From the NCBI RefSeq assembly GCF_040939785.1, contig NZ_CP162553.1, positions 4,030,001 through 4,094,000 of the forward strand: a stretch of DNA of 64,000 bases, read 5' to 3'. Numbering within the stretch: the first letter of the stretch is position 1; the number at the start of each line of letters is the position of its first letter. Below, piece after piece: positions 57,030 to 64,000 of this stretch. The translations under genes were made by a program, and so were the position numbers. A model generated the notes under the pieces. The model was not told the origin of the DNA. It made no database searches and saw only the letters and a list, made by a program, of their open reading frames with translations. Source of the stretch: Bradyrhizobium lupini (GTDB taxonomy: Bacteria > Pseudomonadota > Alphaproteobacteria > Rhizobiales > Xanthobacteraceae).

Positions 57030-57724
57030 ACGCCGAGATAGCGCTGGAGCAGCTCCGGCTGGGCCTTGAGCTCCCGCGCCGGCCCTTCGTGCACGATATG
57101 TCCGTTGTTGATGATGTAGATCCGTGTCGCCAGCGCCAGCGTCGCCGCCAGGTTCTGCTCGACCAGCACGATGGTCTGGCCGGCGGCGGCGAGCTCGCGG
57201 CAGGCCTTGACCAGATCGTGGACGATGACGGGCGCGAGTCCCTCGAACGGCTCGTCCAGCAGCACGATCTTGGGATCACGCACGAGCGCCCGTGCGATCG
57301 CGAGCATCTGCTGTTCGCCCCCGGATAGCTCGGTGCCGCGGTTGTTGCGCCGCTGCTTCAGCCGCGGAAACATCTCGTAGATGCGATCGAGCGGCCAGCG
57401 TTTCGGCGCGGTGATGCCGGCGAGGACGATGTTTTCCTCCACCGACAGGCTGCCGAAAATGCGGCGTTCCTCGTGCACGAGCTGCATGCCGGCCTGCGCG
57501 ATTCTGTGGCTCTTGCGCCCGGCGATATCGATGCCGTCGAATTTCACGCTGCCGCTACGCGGCGTCACGACGCCCATAAGGCTCTTCAGCGTGGTGCTCT
57601 TGCCGGCGCCGTTGCGTCCGAGCAGCGCCACCACCTCGTGACGCTCGACATGCATGGCGACGTCGAACAGGATGTGGGAGTCCCCGTAATAGCTGTTCAG
57701 GCCGTTGACCTCGATCAGGCTCAT
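57026..57724 (-). CDS. livF: Branched-chain amino acid-type ABC transporter ATPase, LivF-like
   Basis: A 232-residue ABC ATPase. Walker A 'VALLGRNGAGKSTTLKSLMG' (about residues 32-51), signature 'TELSGGEQQMLAIARALV' (about 135-152) and Walker B 'KIVLLDEPFEGLAPVI' (about 156-171), with the H-loop in 'IVLVEQNLAAT'. It powers import together with the fused permease-ATPase and LivH. Its ATG overlaps the stop of the upstream fused gene (ATGA), so the two are coupled. The substrate is an amino acid, amide or aromatic compound. Confidence 0.93.
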   Translation of the reverse strand: MSLIEVNGLNSYYGDSHILFDVAMHVERHEVVALLGRNGAGKSTTLKSLMGVVTPRSGSVKFDGIDIAGRKSHRIAQAGMQLVHEERRIFGSLSVEENIVLAGITAPKRWPLDRIYEMFPRLKQRRNNRGTELSGGEQQMLAIARALVRDPKIVLLDEPFEGLAPVIVHDLVKACRELAAAGQTIVLVEQNLAATLALATRIYIINNGHIVHEGPARELKAQPELLQRYLGV

Positions 57725-59568
57725 GCCGCGATCTCTCCGTGCACGCCACCGAGATAGGCTTCCTGGACGGCGGCGTTGGCCTTGATTTCCTCCGGCGTGC
57801 CGGAGACCAGCACCCGGCCTTCCTGGAGCACGGTGACGCGCTCGACCAACTCAAACAGCGAATCCATGTCGTGGTCGATGATGATCATGGTACGGCCGCG
57901 CGCGATCGACTTGAGCAGCTTGACGGTCTCGAGACGCTCTCGCGGGCTCATGCCGGCGAGCGGCTCGTCAAGCAGCAACAGGCGCGGCGACGTGGCGAGC
58001 GCAAGCCCGATTTCCAGCCTGCGCTTCTCGCCATAGGCGAGCTCGGACACGGGCGTGTCGGCACGACGGGTCAGGTTCACCAAAGCGAGCGTGTGCGCCA
58101 CCTGCTCCGTCAGGCCCTTGACGCCGCCGAGCGTGCGGAACAGGTCGAGCCGGAATTTTCCGCGCAGTTCGGCAAGGGCTGCGATCGTCAGGTTCTCCCG
58201 CACCGTCAACCCGGTGAAGAGCTGGTTGACCTGGTAGCTTTTGGTCAGTCCGAGCTGGCAAACCTCGGTGACCTTCAATCCCGTGATGTCGCGGCTCTCG
58301 AACACGATCTGGCCGGAGCTCGGCGCGATCTCGCAGGTCAGCATCTTGAAAAAGGTTGATTTGCCGGCGCCGTTGGGGCCGATGATCCCGCGCAGCTCGC
58401 CCCGATTGACGCTGAAATCGATGTCGCTGTTGGCAACGAGGCCGCCATAGCGCTTGGTCAGGCCGGTGGCTTTCAGGATCGGCCCGGAATAGGCGGGGTG
58501 CTCGACCTCCTTGGCCTGCATCGGCGCCGGCGGAGGTTGCAGCCTGGCCTCGGTGTCAGCGGCGTCCTGCTCCATCTCCGCATCCGCCTGCTTTCGCTTT
58601 CCCAAGACGAGGCGGTAGAGATCGGCAAGGCCGCCGATGATGCCGCCGCGCAGGAAGCAGACCAGCAGCACGAACACGACACCCAGCACCAACTTCCAGG
58701 CTGCGCCGAGGCCCAGTGCGGACTGCAGGAAGTCCTGAAGGAACAGCCAAACGGTTGCGCCGACCAGCGGTCCGAACAGCGTGCCCCTGCCGCCGATGGC
58801 CGTCTGCATCACGAGCTGGCCCGAGGTGTCGAAGGTGAAGGCGTCGGGCGGCATGAAGGCCTGGAGCACGCCGAGCAGTCCGCCGGCGAAGCCCGCGTAA
58901 GCGGCTGCGATCACGAAGGCGGTCAGCTTGTAGCCATGGATGTTGTGGCCGACCGCCGTGGCGCGCAGCGGATTGTCGCGGATCGCACTCAGAACCGCGC
59001 CGACCGGCGAGCGCACGACCCTGAGGGCGATGACGACGCCGACGAAATAGCACAGCGCGATGAACTGATAGAGCGACCAGCCATTGGTGAAGTGGATGGA
59101 GGTGAAGCCGAGATTGAAGCTCGGCGTCGGCACGCCGGGCAGGCCGTTTTCGCCGCCGGTGAAATCGGAAAGTGGATTGAATTCGACGAAGAAGAACACT
59201 TCCGCGATTGCCACGGTGATCATCGCGAAATAGATGCCGGTGCGGCGCAATGCGATCAGGCCGATCAGGTAGCCGGTCGCTGCGGCCGCGATCATGCCGA
59301 TGAGCAGCGCGCCCAGCACGTTGCCGAAGCCCGCGCGGGTCAGCAGGTAGGCGGCGACGAAGCCGCCGGTGCCGTAGAAGGCGGACTGGCCGAACGAGAG
59401 CAGGCCGGTGAAGCCGAACAGGATGTCGAAGCCGAGCCCGAACAGGCCCCAGACCAGGATCCTGTTCACGGTGTTCGGCGCGAAGCCGAGATGAGGCAGC
59501 ACGAAGGGGGCTGCGATCAAGCCGATCGCAGTCAGGGCTTCGATCAGGAAGGGGCGTTGCTTGAGCAT
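57721..59568 (-). CDS. Fused LivM-LivG permease/ATPase
   Basis: A 615-residue fusion. Residues 1-320 form a LivM-like permease with about nine membrane segments ('GLLSFGQSAFYGTGGFVAAY', 'IRDNPLRATAVGHNIHGYKL'). After a charged linker (about 325-360), residues 365-605 form a LivG-like ATPase: Walker A 'GIIGPNGAGKSTFFKMLTCE' (about 395), signature 'VSELAYGEKRRLEIGLALA' and Walker B 'RLLLLDEPLAGMSPRE' (about 540). Such fusions occur in Bradyrhizobium. It sits between livH and livF in one operon. Confidence 0.92.
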   Translation of the reverse strand: MLKQRPFLIEALTAIGLIAAPFVLPHLGFAPNTVNRILVWGLFGLGFDILFGFTGLLSFGQSAFYGTGGFVAAYLLTRAGFGNVLGALLIGMIAAAATGYLIGLIALRRTGIYFAMITVAIAEVFFFVEFNPLSDFTGGENGLPGVPTPSFNLGFTSIHFTNGWSLYQFIALCYFVGVVIALRVVRSPVGAVLSAIRDNPLRATAVGHNIHGYKLTAFVIAAAYAGFAGGLLGVLQAFMPPDAFTFDTSGQLVMQTAIGGRGTLFGPLVGATVWLFLQDFLQSALGLGAAWKLVLGVVFVLLVCFLRGGIIGGLADLYRLVLGKRKQADAEMEQDAADTEARLQPPPAPMQAKEVEHPAYSGPILKATGLTKRYGGLVANSDIDFSVNRGELRGIIGPNGAGKSTFFKMLTCEIAPSSGQIVFESRDITGLKVTEVCQLGLTKSYQVNQLFTGLTVRENLTIAALAELRGKFRLDLFRTLGGVKGLTEQVAHTLALVNLTRRADTPVSELAYGEKRRLEIGLALATSPRLLLLDEPLAGMSPRERLETVKLLKSIARGRTMIIIDHDMDSLFELVERVTVLQEGRVLVSGTPEEIKANAAVQEAYLGGVHGEIAA

Positions 59569-59579
59569 CAGGTGATCGC

Positions 59580-60455
59580 TTACTCGCGGCCCTGGACGCC
59601 GAGCAGGCCATGCGGTCGTACCACGAGTACGAGCGTCATCGCCGCAAACAGCATCACATAGGCATAGCCGGGGTTGAACATGGAGGTGACGCTGATGATC
59701 TCGCCGGCGATCAGGCCGCCGAGAATTGCGCCGGGGAACGAACCGACGCCACCGATCACCACCACCACGAAAGTCTGGACCAGGATGTCGTCACCGATGC
59801 CCGGTGTCAGCGACACCACCGGCGCGTTGACGATGCCGGCAAAGCCGGCGGCCATTGCGCCGATGCCGAAGACCGCCATGAAGACGCGATAGACATTGAT
59901 GCCAAGCGAATCCACCATCACCGAATCCTCGATGCCGGCGCGCACAATCATGCCCAGCCGGGTCCGGTAGAGCACGATGAACAATGCGCCGAGGGCGATC
60001 GCGACGATGCCGACGACGGCGAGGCGGTAGGTCGGATAGAACATGAAGCCGAGATTGGTGATGCCCTGGAATAGCGCCGGCGGCGGCACCAGCTGCGACT
60101 GGCTCGAGAAGATCAGGCGCACGAGCTCGACGAAACAGATGCCGAGCCCGAAGGTCACGAGCAGCTGATCCTCGTGCGGACGATGATAGAAATGACGGAT
60201 GATGACGCGTTCCATGAGAACGCCGAGCAGCATCACGAATAGGGAGCCCGCGATCACGGCAAGGATGAACGACTCCGTGTACTGATAGGCGACGAAGCCG
60301 GCATAGCCGCCGATCATGAACATCGCGCCGTGTGCGAGGTTGAGCACGCCGAGCGTGCCGTAGATGATGGTCAGGCCGGAGCTGATCAGCGCGAGCAGGG
60401 CGCCGAGCGCGAGCCCGTTGAAAAGCTGTGAAACGAGGTTGGGCCAACTTATCAT
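59580..60455 (-). CDS. livH: ABC transporter permease, LivH-like
   Basis: A 291-residue permease with about eight membrane segments. It starts 'NLVSQLFNGLALGALLALIS' and has the family motifs 'GVLNLAHGAMFMIGGY' and 'RAGIEDSVMVDSLGINVYRV' (cytoplasmic loop that contacts the ATPase). 'IGGVGSFPGAILGGLIAGEI' is also typical. It is followed 11 bases later by the fused permease-ATPase. The substrate-binding protein gene is upstream across a terminator-like hairpin. Confidence 0.92.
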   Translation of the reverse strand: MISWPNLVSQLFNGLALGALLALISSGLTIIYGTLGVLNLAHGAMFMIGGYAGFVAYQYTESFILAVIAGSLFVMLLGVLMERVIIRHFYHRPHEDQLLVTFGLGICFVELVRLIFSSQSQLVPPPALFQGITNLGFMFYPTYRLAVVGIVAIALGALFIVLYRTRLGMIVRAGIEDSVMVDSLGINVYRVFMAVFGIGAMAAGFAGIVNAPVVSLTPGIGDDILVQTFVVVVIGGVGSFPGAILGGLIAGEIISVTSMFNPGYAYVMLFAAMTLVLVVRPHGLLGVQGRE

Positions 60456-60493
60456 GGGACAATCGCTGTTGTGGCGCGCGCTGTTGCGCGTCA

Positions 60494-60536
60494 GAAAAAG
60501 GCGACGCCGCGGGACCGGAGTGCAGTCCGCGGCGTC
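60494..60536 (-). terminator. Terminator/attenuator between the binding-protein gene and livH
   Basis: GACGCCGCGG (60503-60512) pairs with CCGCGGCGTC (60527-60536). On the reverse strand it is followed by CGCCTTTTTC. It lies directly after the binding-protein gene and before livH, so it probably reduces read-through and makes the binding protein more abundant than the membrane parts. Confidence 0.65.
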
Positions 60537-60554
60537 ACAGGGGTTGGCGAGGTC

Positions 60555-61889
60555 TCAGCTGTAGTCGCCGAGATGGCAGCCGAAGGCGTCGGGCTTCTGC
60601 ATCAGGCCCTCACCCGGGACGATCTCGACGACGTCGTACCAGTCTTCCTTGTTCTTCATGTCCTTCTGCTGCTTGCCCTTGACGATGATCACCGGGCGGA
60701 CGCATTGGTGATCCTCCGGGCGGTAATGGACGTCGCCGACCAGGGAGGGGATCGTCTCGCCCTTCTCGTAGGTCTTGATCACGTCAGGCGGACTGAAGCT
60801 GCCGGCCTGCTCGCACATGTGCGCCCAATGCGCGAAGCTGACATAGGCGTTCTCGGCGCCCCATTCGGGCTTGTAGCCGTACTTCTTCTCGAACGCTTCG
60901 TTGAACATTTTCGCCAGCGGGAACTTGTCCTCGATGGTCCACCAATAGTCGGTGGCGGCGTAGACGCCCTGCATCAGGCCCCCGGTCTCGCGCGCGATGA
61001 AAGGCACCTGGTACGGCACGACCAGCTTCATCTTGTCGAGCACGCCAAACTGCTTGGCCTGTTGTGTCGACAGTACCGCGTCGTGGCCCCAATTGACGTT
61101 GATCAGCACGTCGGCGCCGGAGTTGGCGACGTTCAGCAGGTATGAGGAATAGTCGGGGGCGCCGAGCGGGGCGACCTGGTTGGTCACGGTGGTCCAGCCG
61201 GCGGTCGCCAGGAAGTCCTGCATCGATTTGGTAACGGTGTGGCCGTAGGTGTAGTCGGGAGTCAGATACGCCGCCTTCTTGCCCTTGCCGAACTCACGTA
61301 CCATCACCGGGCCGATCGCTGCGGCCGCAGTCTGGCCGTAGAAGTTCTGGCGAAAGCCGTAGCGGACGCAATCCTTGCCAGTGGTATCGTTCGAGCCGGA
61401 AATGCCGCACACGAAAATCACATGTTCGCGCTGGGCGAGCTTGTTCAGCGCCACCGCAACGGCGCTCGACGTGCCGCCGGTGATCATGATCGCCTTGTTC
61501 TCGCTGATGAAGCGCTGCTGCGCCTGCACCGCCTCGTTCGGCTTGGCCGCGGAATCGGCGACGCCGAACTTCAGCTCCTTGCCGAGCACGCCCTTGCTGG
61601 TCTTGGGCGAGATCTTCTTGATCAGCTCGTGGCCTTCATTGATGTGCTCGATCGCGAGCTGGTAGCCCTTGAGCTCGTCTTCACCCTGCACGGCATAGGT
61701 GCCGGTGCGCGGCACCGAGATGCCGATGAAGGCGGTGGAGCCCGAGACCCCTGCGGGGTAGGAGCCGATCGCCGGCTTGTCCTCGGCAAACGCCGGCATC
61801 CCCGGCAGAACCGCGCCACCGATGAGGCCCGCGGTGGTCTGAAGCAGGCCACGGCGCGAAAGGCCGCGGCGGATGAGATTGTCAGTCAT
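60555..61889 (-). CDS. ABC transporter substrate-binding protein (amino acid/amide type)
   Basis: A 444-residue periplasmic binding protein. It starts with a twin-arginine-like signal 'IRRGLSRRGLLQTTAGLIGG' and has a type I two-lobe fold ('GISVPRTGTYAVQGEDELKG', 'ITGGTSSAVAVALNKLAQRE', 'VICGISGSNDTT'-type loop as 'FVCGISGSNDTTGKDC'). The long C-terminal lobe ends 'DAFGCHLGDYS'. The start at 61889 has GGAGGAAACGATC upstream. It is the first gene of the import cassette, divergent from the alpha-CTD-like gene, with an operator between. Ligand is unknown. Confidence 0.9.
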   Translation of the reverse strand: MTDNLIRRGLSRRGLLQTTAGLIGGAVLPGMPAFAEDKPAIGSYPAGVSGSTAFIGISVPRTGTYAVQGEDELKGYQLAIEHINEGHELIKKISPKTSKGVLGKELKFGVADSAAKPNEAVQAQQRFISENKAIMITGGTSSAVAVALNKLAQREHVIFVCGISGSNDTTGKDCVRYGFRQNFYGQTAAAAIGPVMVREFGKGKKAAYLTPDYTYGHTVTKSMQDFLATAGWTTVTNQVAPLGAPDYSSYLLNVANSGADVLINVNWGHDAVLSTQQAKQFGVLDKMKLVVPYQVPFIARETGGLMQGVYAATDYWWTIEDKFPLAKMFNEAFEKKYGYKPEWGAENAYVSFAHWAHMCEQAGSFSPPDVIKTYEKGETIPSLVGDVHYRPEDHQCVRPVIIVKGKQQKDMKNKEDWYDVVEIVPGEGLMQKPDAFGCHLGDYS

Positions 61890-62064
61890 GATCGTTTCCT
61901 CCGAACGTCGTTCTTGTTTGCAGGCAAAGCACGACCTGTCCGACGGCAGCCGGCCTCGAAGGCCTGTCCGCGCCGGGCACGTCACATCCGCGTGTAGCTC
62001 TTGGACGTAAGCATTGCTTGTGAACACCTTCTGTCAATTTCGTCTTTGGTCGAACGCCGAAAAT

Positions 62065-62096
62065 TATCTCGTGAAAACATATCGCATCACGATATA
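62065..62096. promoter_or_regulatory. Operator-like inverted repeat upstream of the transporter cassette
   Basis: TATCTCGTGA (62065-62074) and TCACGATATA (62087-62096) are inverted repeats matching at nine of ten positions with a 12-base spacer; ATATCG and CGATAT overlap within. It lies between the divergent binding-protein gene and the alpha-CTD-like gene. A MarR regulator is encoded at 62931, so it is the natural candidate binder. Confidence 0.5.
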
Positions 62097-62140
62097 TATT
62101 AGCCTTTGTGAGTACGAGGCTGGTGGGTTCGGCGAGAGAA

Positions 62141-62755
62141 ATGGCGCGGCAGACGACAGTGGCGGGTACCCGAAAGCGACGGTCGTGGCCGCAAGATGCG
62201 GAGCGGCAGGAGGCGGCGTGGCCGGAAGAGGTGAGCGGGCAGCGGGCGACACCGCAGTCCGGCGATGCCTCGCGCATGCCCGATCCGCGCAACTGGCCGG
62301 CCGGCCGGCGCGGGCCCGCCGTCGGCCCCGTTCAGGCGAAGCGCGCGCCCGGTCCGATGCAGAAGCTGAGCGTGCGCGCCCAGAACGTCCTCAAGGAACT
62401 CGCGGTCGAGCTCACTGCCGAGCAACCGCCGAAGGGGAATTGGTCGCCCTCGCGCGAATTGCTGCTTGCGCTGACGGCCGAACGCCTCGCGACCGCGCGC
62501 AATTGCGGTCCTCACACGATGAGGGAAATCATCGACTGGGCGCAGGGCTGTGGCGTGACGATCAAGCCGGTGATCCCGCCCGGCGGCTCGCTGTCGCAGA
62601 TGTGGGCCGAGTTGATTAGCAATGCATCCGCGGGTGCCTTGACCAGCGCCGAGATTGCCGGCGCGCTGCAGCGCTCGATCCGGCGAAAGAGCGTCCGTAT
62701 CCCGATCGCGTTCCAGGTCATCCTGGTGAAGATCCTGCTGTCCAGCTTCGAATAG
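62141..62755 (+). CDS. RNA polymerase alpha-CTD-like hypothetical protein
   Basis: A 204-residue protein with no assigned function. The first about 70 residues are basic and Pro/Gly-rich, probably disordered. Residues about 75-150 read 'KLSVRAQNVLKELAVELT', 'ELLLALTAERLATARNCGPH' and 'TMREIIDWAQGCGVTIKP'. This matches the helix-hairpin-helix of the RNA polymerase alpha C-terminal domain ('LSVRS.NCLK', 'LL..PN.G.KSL.EI...L...G'). A helical C-terminus follows. I took the ATG at 62141; a GTG 33 bases earlier is in frame. It is divergent from the transporter and precedes the MarR gene. A DNA- or polymerase-binding role is inferred. Confidence 0.6.
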   Translation: MARQTTVAGTRKRRSWPQDAERQEAAWPEEVSGQRATPQSGDASRMPDPRNWPAGRRGPAVGPVQAKRAPGPMQKLSVRAQNVLKELAVELTAEQPPKGNWSPSRELLLALTAERLATARNCGPHTMREIIDWAQGCGVTIKPVIPPGGSLSQMWAELISNASAGALTSAEIAGALQRSIRRKSVRIPIAFQVILVKILLSSFE

Positions 62756-62930
62756 GTGGCGATATTTGTGTGTCCGGGGCGCCGGTCGGTTGGTTCGGCT
62801 TGGCCTTCCTTGCTAGTCTCGGTGAGGCCGCCCGTTGCACCGGCTGGCTCGACGTCGCAGGCAGGGAATGGCCCCATCGAAGCGGAAGACGACACGCCCG
62901 GCGCGTGCTGTGCCCACAAAGGGTGGCGCG

Positions 62931-63338
62931 ATGCGCGAGGCCGACTACGGGGCGCTTGCGCAGTTTCGCTATCAGCTCCGAACCTTCCTGGCCTTCAGCG
63001 AAGCCGCGGCCCAGAGCGCCGGCTTGACGCCGCAGCAGCACCAGGCGCTGCTGGCGATCAAGGGATTGGCTGCCCCTGACGGCGCCAGCGTCGGCGACAT
63101 CGCGCGCTTCCTGCTGATCCGGCACCACACCGCGGTGGAGCTGGTGGATCGCATGGCGAAACTGAAGCTGATTGGCCGGGAAGCCGACCCGGATGATGCG
63201 CGGCGCGTCCTGGTCAAGCTGACAGCGAAGGGCGAGCGGAAGCTGCGATCCCTCTCGCGCATCCATCTGGACGAGCTCAGCGCCGCCGCGCCCGGTTTGG
63301 GCAAGATCCTGCGAGCGTTTCGAGCCAAGAGACGCTGA
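62931..63338 (+). CDS. MarR-family transcriptional regulator
   Basis: A 135-residue winged-helix regulator. The HTH is about residues 45-85 ('ASVGDIARFLLIRHHTAVEL', 'VDRMAKLKLIGREADPDD') and the wing is 'DARRVLVKLTAKGERKLRSL'. I chose the ATG at 62931 with AAGGGTGG upstream; in-frame starts at 62835 and 62868 would add basic residues. It follows the alpha-CTD-like gene by 175 bases. The nearby inverted repeat at 62065-62096 is its likely operator. It is convergent with prfA. Confidence 0.85.
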   Translation: MREADYGALAQFRYQLRTFLAFSEAAAQSAGLTPQQHQALLAIKGLAAPDGASVGDIARFLLIRHHTAVELVDRMAKLKLIGREADPDDARRVLVKLTAKGERKLRSLSRIHLDELSAAAPGLGKILRAFRAKRR

Positions 63339-63371
63339 GGACACGCTGAAGAAAGCGCGAAGCCGCGAGCT

Positions 63372-64000
63372 CTACGCCGCCGCGCCCTGAGCGGCGAGCT
63401 GCGCGGCCTGGTGCTCGGTGGTCAGCGCGTCGGTCAGTTCGCCCAGCGCTTCGCCCGCCATCACCTGCGGCAGCTTATAGAGCGTCAAATTGATGCGGTG
63501 ATCGGTGACGCGTCCTTGCGGGAAATTATAAGTGCGGATGCGCTCGCTGCGGTCGCCGGAGCCGACCTTCTCCTTGCGCTCGGCCGAGCGCGCCGCGTCG
63601 AGGCGTTGCTGCTCGGCGTCGTAGATGCGCGAGCGCAGGATGTTCATGGCGGAAGCGCGATTCTTGTGCTGCGAGCGGCTATCCTGCATCATCACCACGA
63701 TGCCGGTCGGGATGTGGGTGATGCGGATCGCTGATTCGGTCTTGTTGACGTGCTGGCCGCCGGCGCCTCCGGCGCGCATCGTCTCGATACGCAAATCATC
63801 GTTCCGGATCTCGACGTCGACCTCCTCCACCTCGGGCATCACGGCGACGGTGGCGGCAGATGTGTGGATGCGCCCCTGCGTCTCGGTGTCCGGCACGCGC
63901 TGCACCCGGTGCACGCCGGACTCGAACTTCAGCTTCGAGAACGCGCCGCGGCCCTGCACCTCGGCGATGATTTCCTTGTAGCCGCCGACGCTGCCTTCGC
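63372..64000 (-). CDS. prfA: Peptide chain release factor 1 (N-terminus beyond the right edge)
   Basis: The reverse strand is open from the window edge to a stop at 63372, giving about 208 residues of the C-terminal part of RF1. '[20 protein letters not shown]' and '[20 protein letters not shown]' lead to the catalytic GGQ in '[20 protein letters not shown]'. '[14 protein letters not shown]' and '[20 protein letters not shown]' close domain 3/4. It recognises UAA/UAG and releases the peptide. Its modifier prmC is in the window. The first part of the gene lies outside. Confidence 0.95.
   Translation of the reverse strand, partial: EGSVGGYKEIIAEVQGRGAFSKLKFESGVHRVQRVPDTETQGRIHTSAATVAVMPEVEEVDVEIRNDDLRIETMRAGGAGGQHVNKTESAIRITHIPTGIVVMMQDSRSQHKNRASAMNILRSRIYDAEQQRLDAARSAERKEKVGSGDRSERIRTYNFPQGRVTDHRINLTLYKLPQVMAGEALGELTDALTTEHQAAQLAAQGAAA

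Overview
The window is high-GC alphaproteobacterial chromosome, most likely Bradyrhizobium or a close relative. The evidence is the gene content (acdS with a divergent Lrp-type acdR, phaR-phaA-phaB, form II CO-dehydrogenase-like genes, a DUF4167 protein next to prmC, otsB/otsA) and three families of short interspersed palindromic repeats sitting just after stop codons, as is usual in Bradyrhizobium and Rhodopseudomonas. Most of it is ordinary housekeeping and catabolic chromosome. I see no prophage, CRISPR array or conjugative element. The only intact mobile element is an IS481-type insertion sequence beside a tRNA-Ser gene.

Layout. 1-8.2 kb: the end of an AsmA-like gene, a Crp/Fnr regulator, an RND efflux permease with its adaptor, an OmpA-like protein, and a caspase-like/TPR protein broken by a frameshift. 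8.6-18 kb: an aromatic catabolism block. It contains a lactonase-type metallo-hydrolase, a MarR regulator, a flavin hydroxylase with a small DUF2783 partner, a degenerate metallo-beta-lactamase-fold protein, hmgA, fahA, an Lrp regulator and hppD. Together these would carry 4-hydroxyphenylpyruvate, and probably 3-hydroxyphenylacetate, through homogentisate towards fumarate and acetoacetate; the maleylacetoacetate isomerase is not in the window. 18-28 kb: a CaiB-type CoA transferase/racemase, coxSLM-type molybdenum hydroxylase genes, and two tandem chemoreceptors with nearly identical C-terminal halves.

28-33 kb: a DUF3175 gene and an MFS transporter (both frameshifted), then otsB and otsA for trehalose synthesis. 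33-43 kb: tRNA-Ser, the IS481 element, an amidase with a histone-H1-like N-terminal tail, metY-metA, a polysaccharide deacetylase and recQ. 42-48 kb: acdS/acdR (ACC deaminase and its regulator), a PLP enzyme, small hypothetical genes, an HSL-type esterase and a class IV aminotransferase. 48-54 kb: PHB genes phaR, phaA and phaB, then a DMT exporter, a cupin, gloB and a methyltransferase. 54-64 kb: DUF4167 and prmC, then a branched-chain amino acid/amide-type ABC transporter cassette with a divergent alpha-CTD-like protein and a MarR regulator, then prfA running off the right edge.

The points most worth a second look are these: four apparent one-base deletions that break otherwise intact genes; two enzyme-like proteins that have lost catalytic or metal-binding residues (the caspase-like protein and the MBL-fold protein coupled to hmgA); several strong palindromic operators in divergent promoters; and homogenisation of the tandem chemoreceptor genes.
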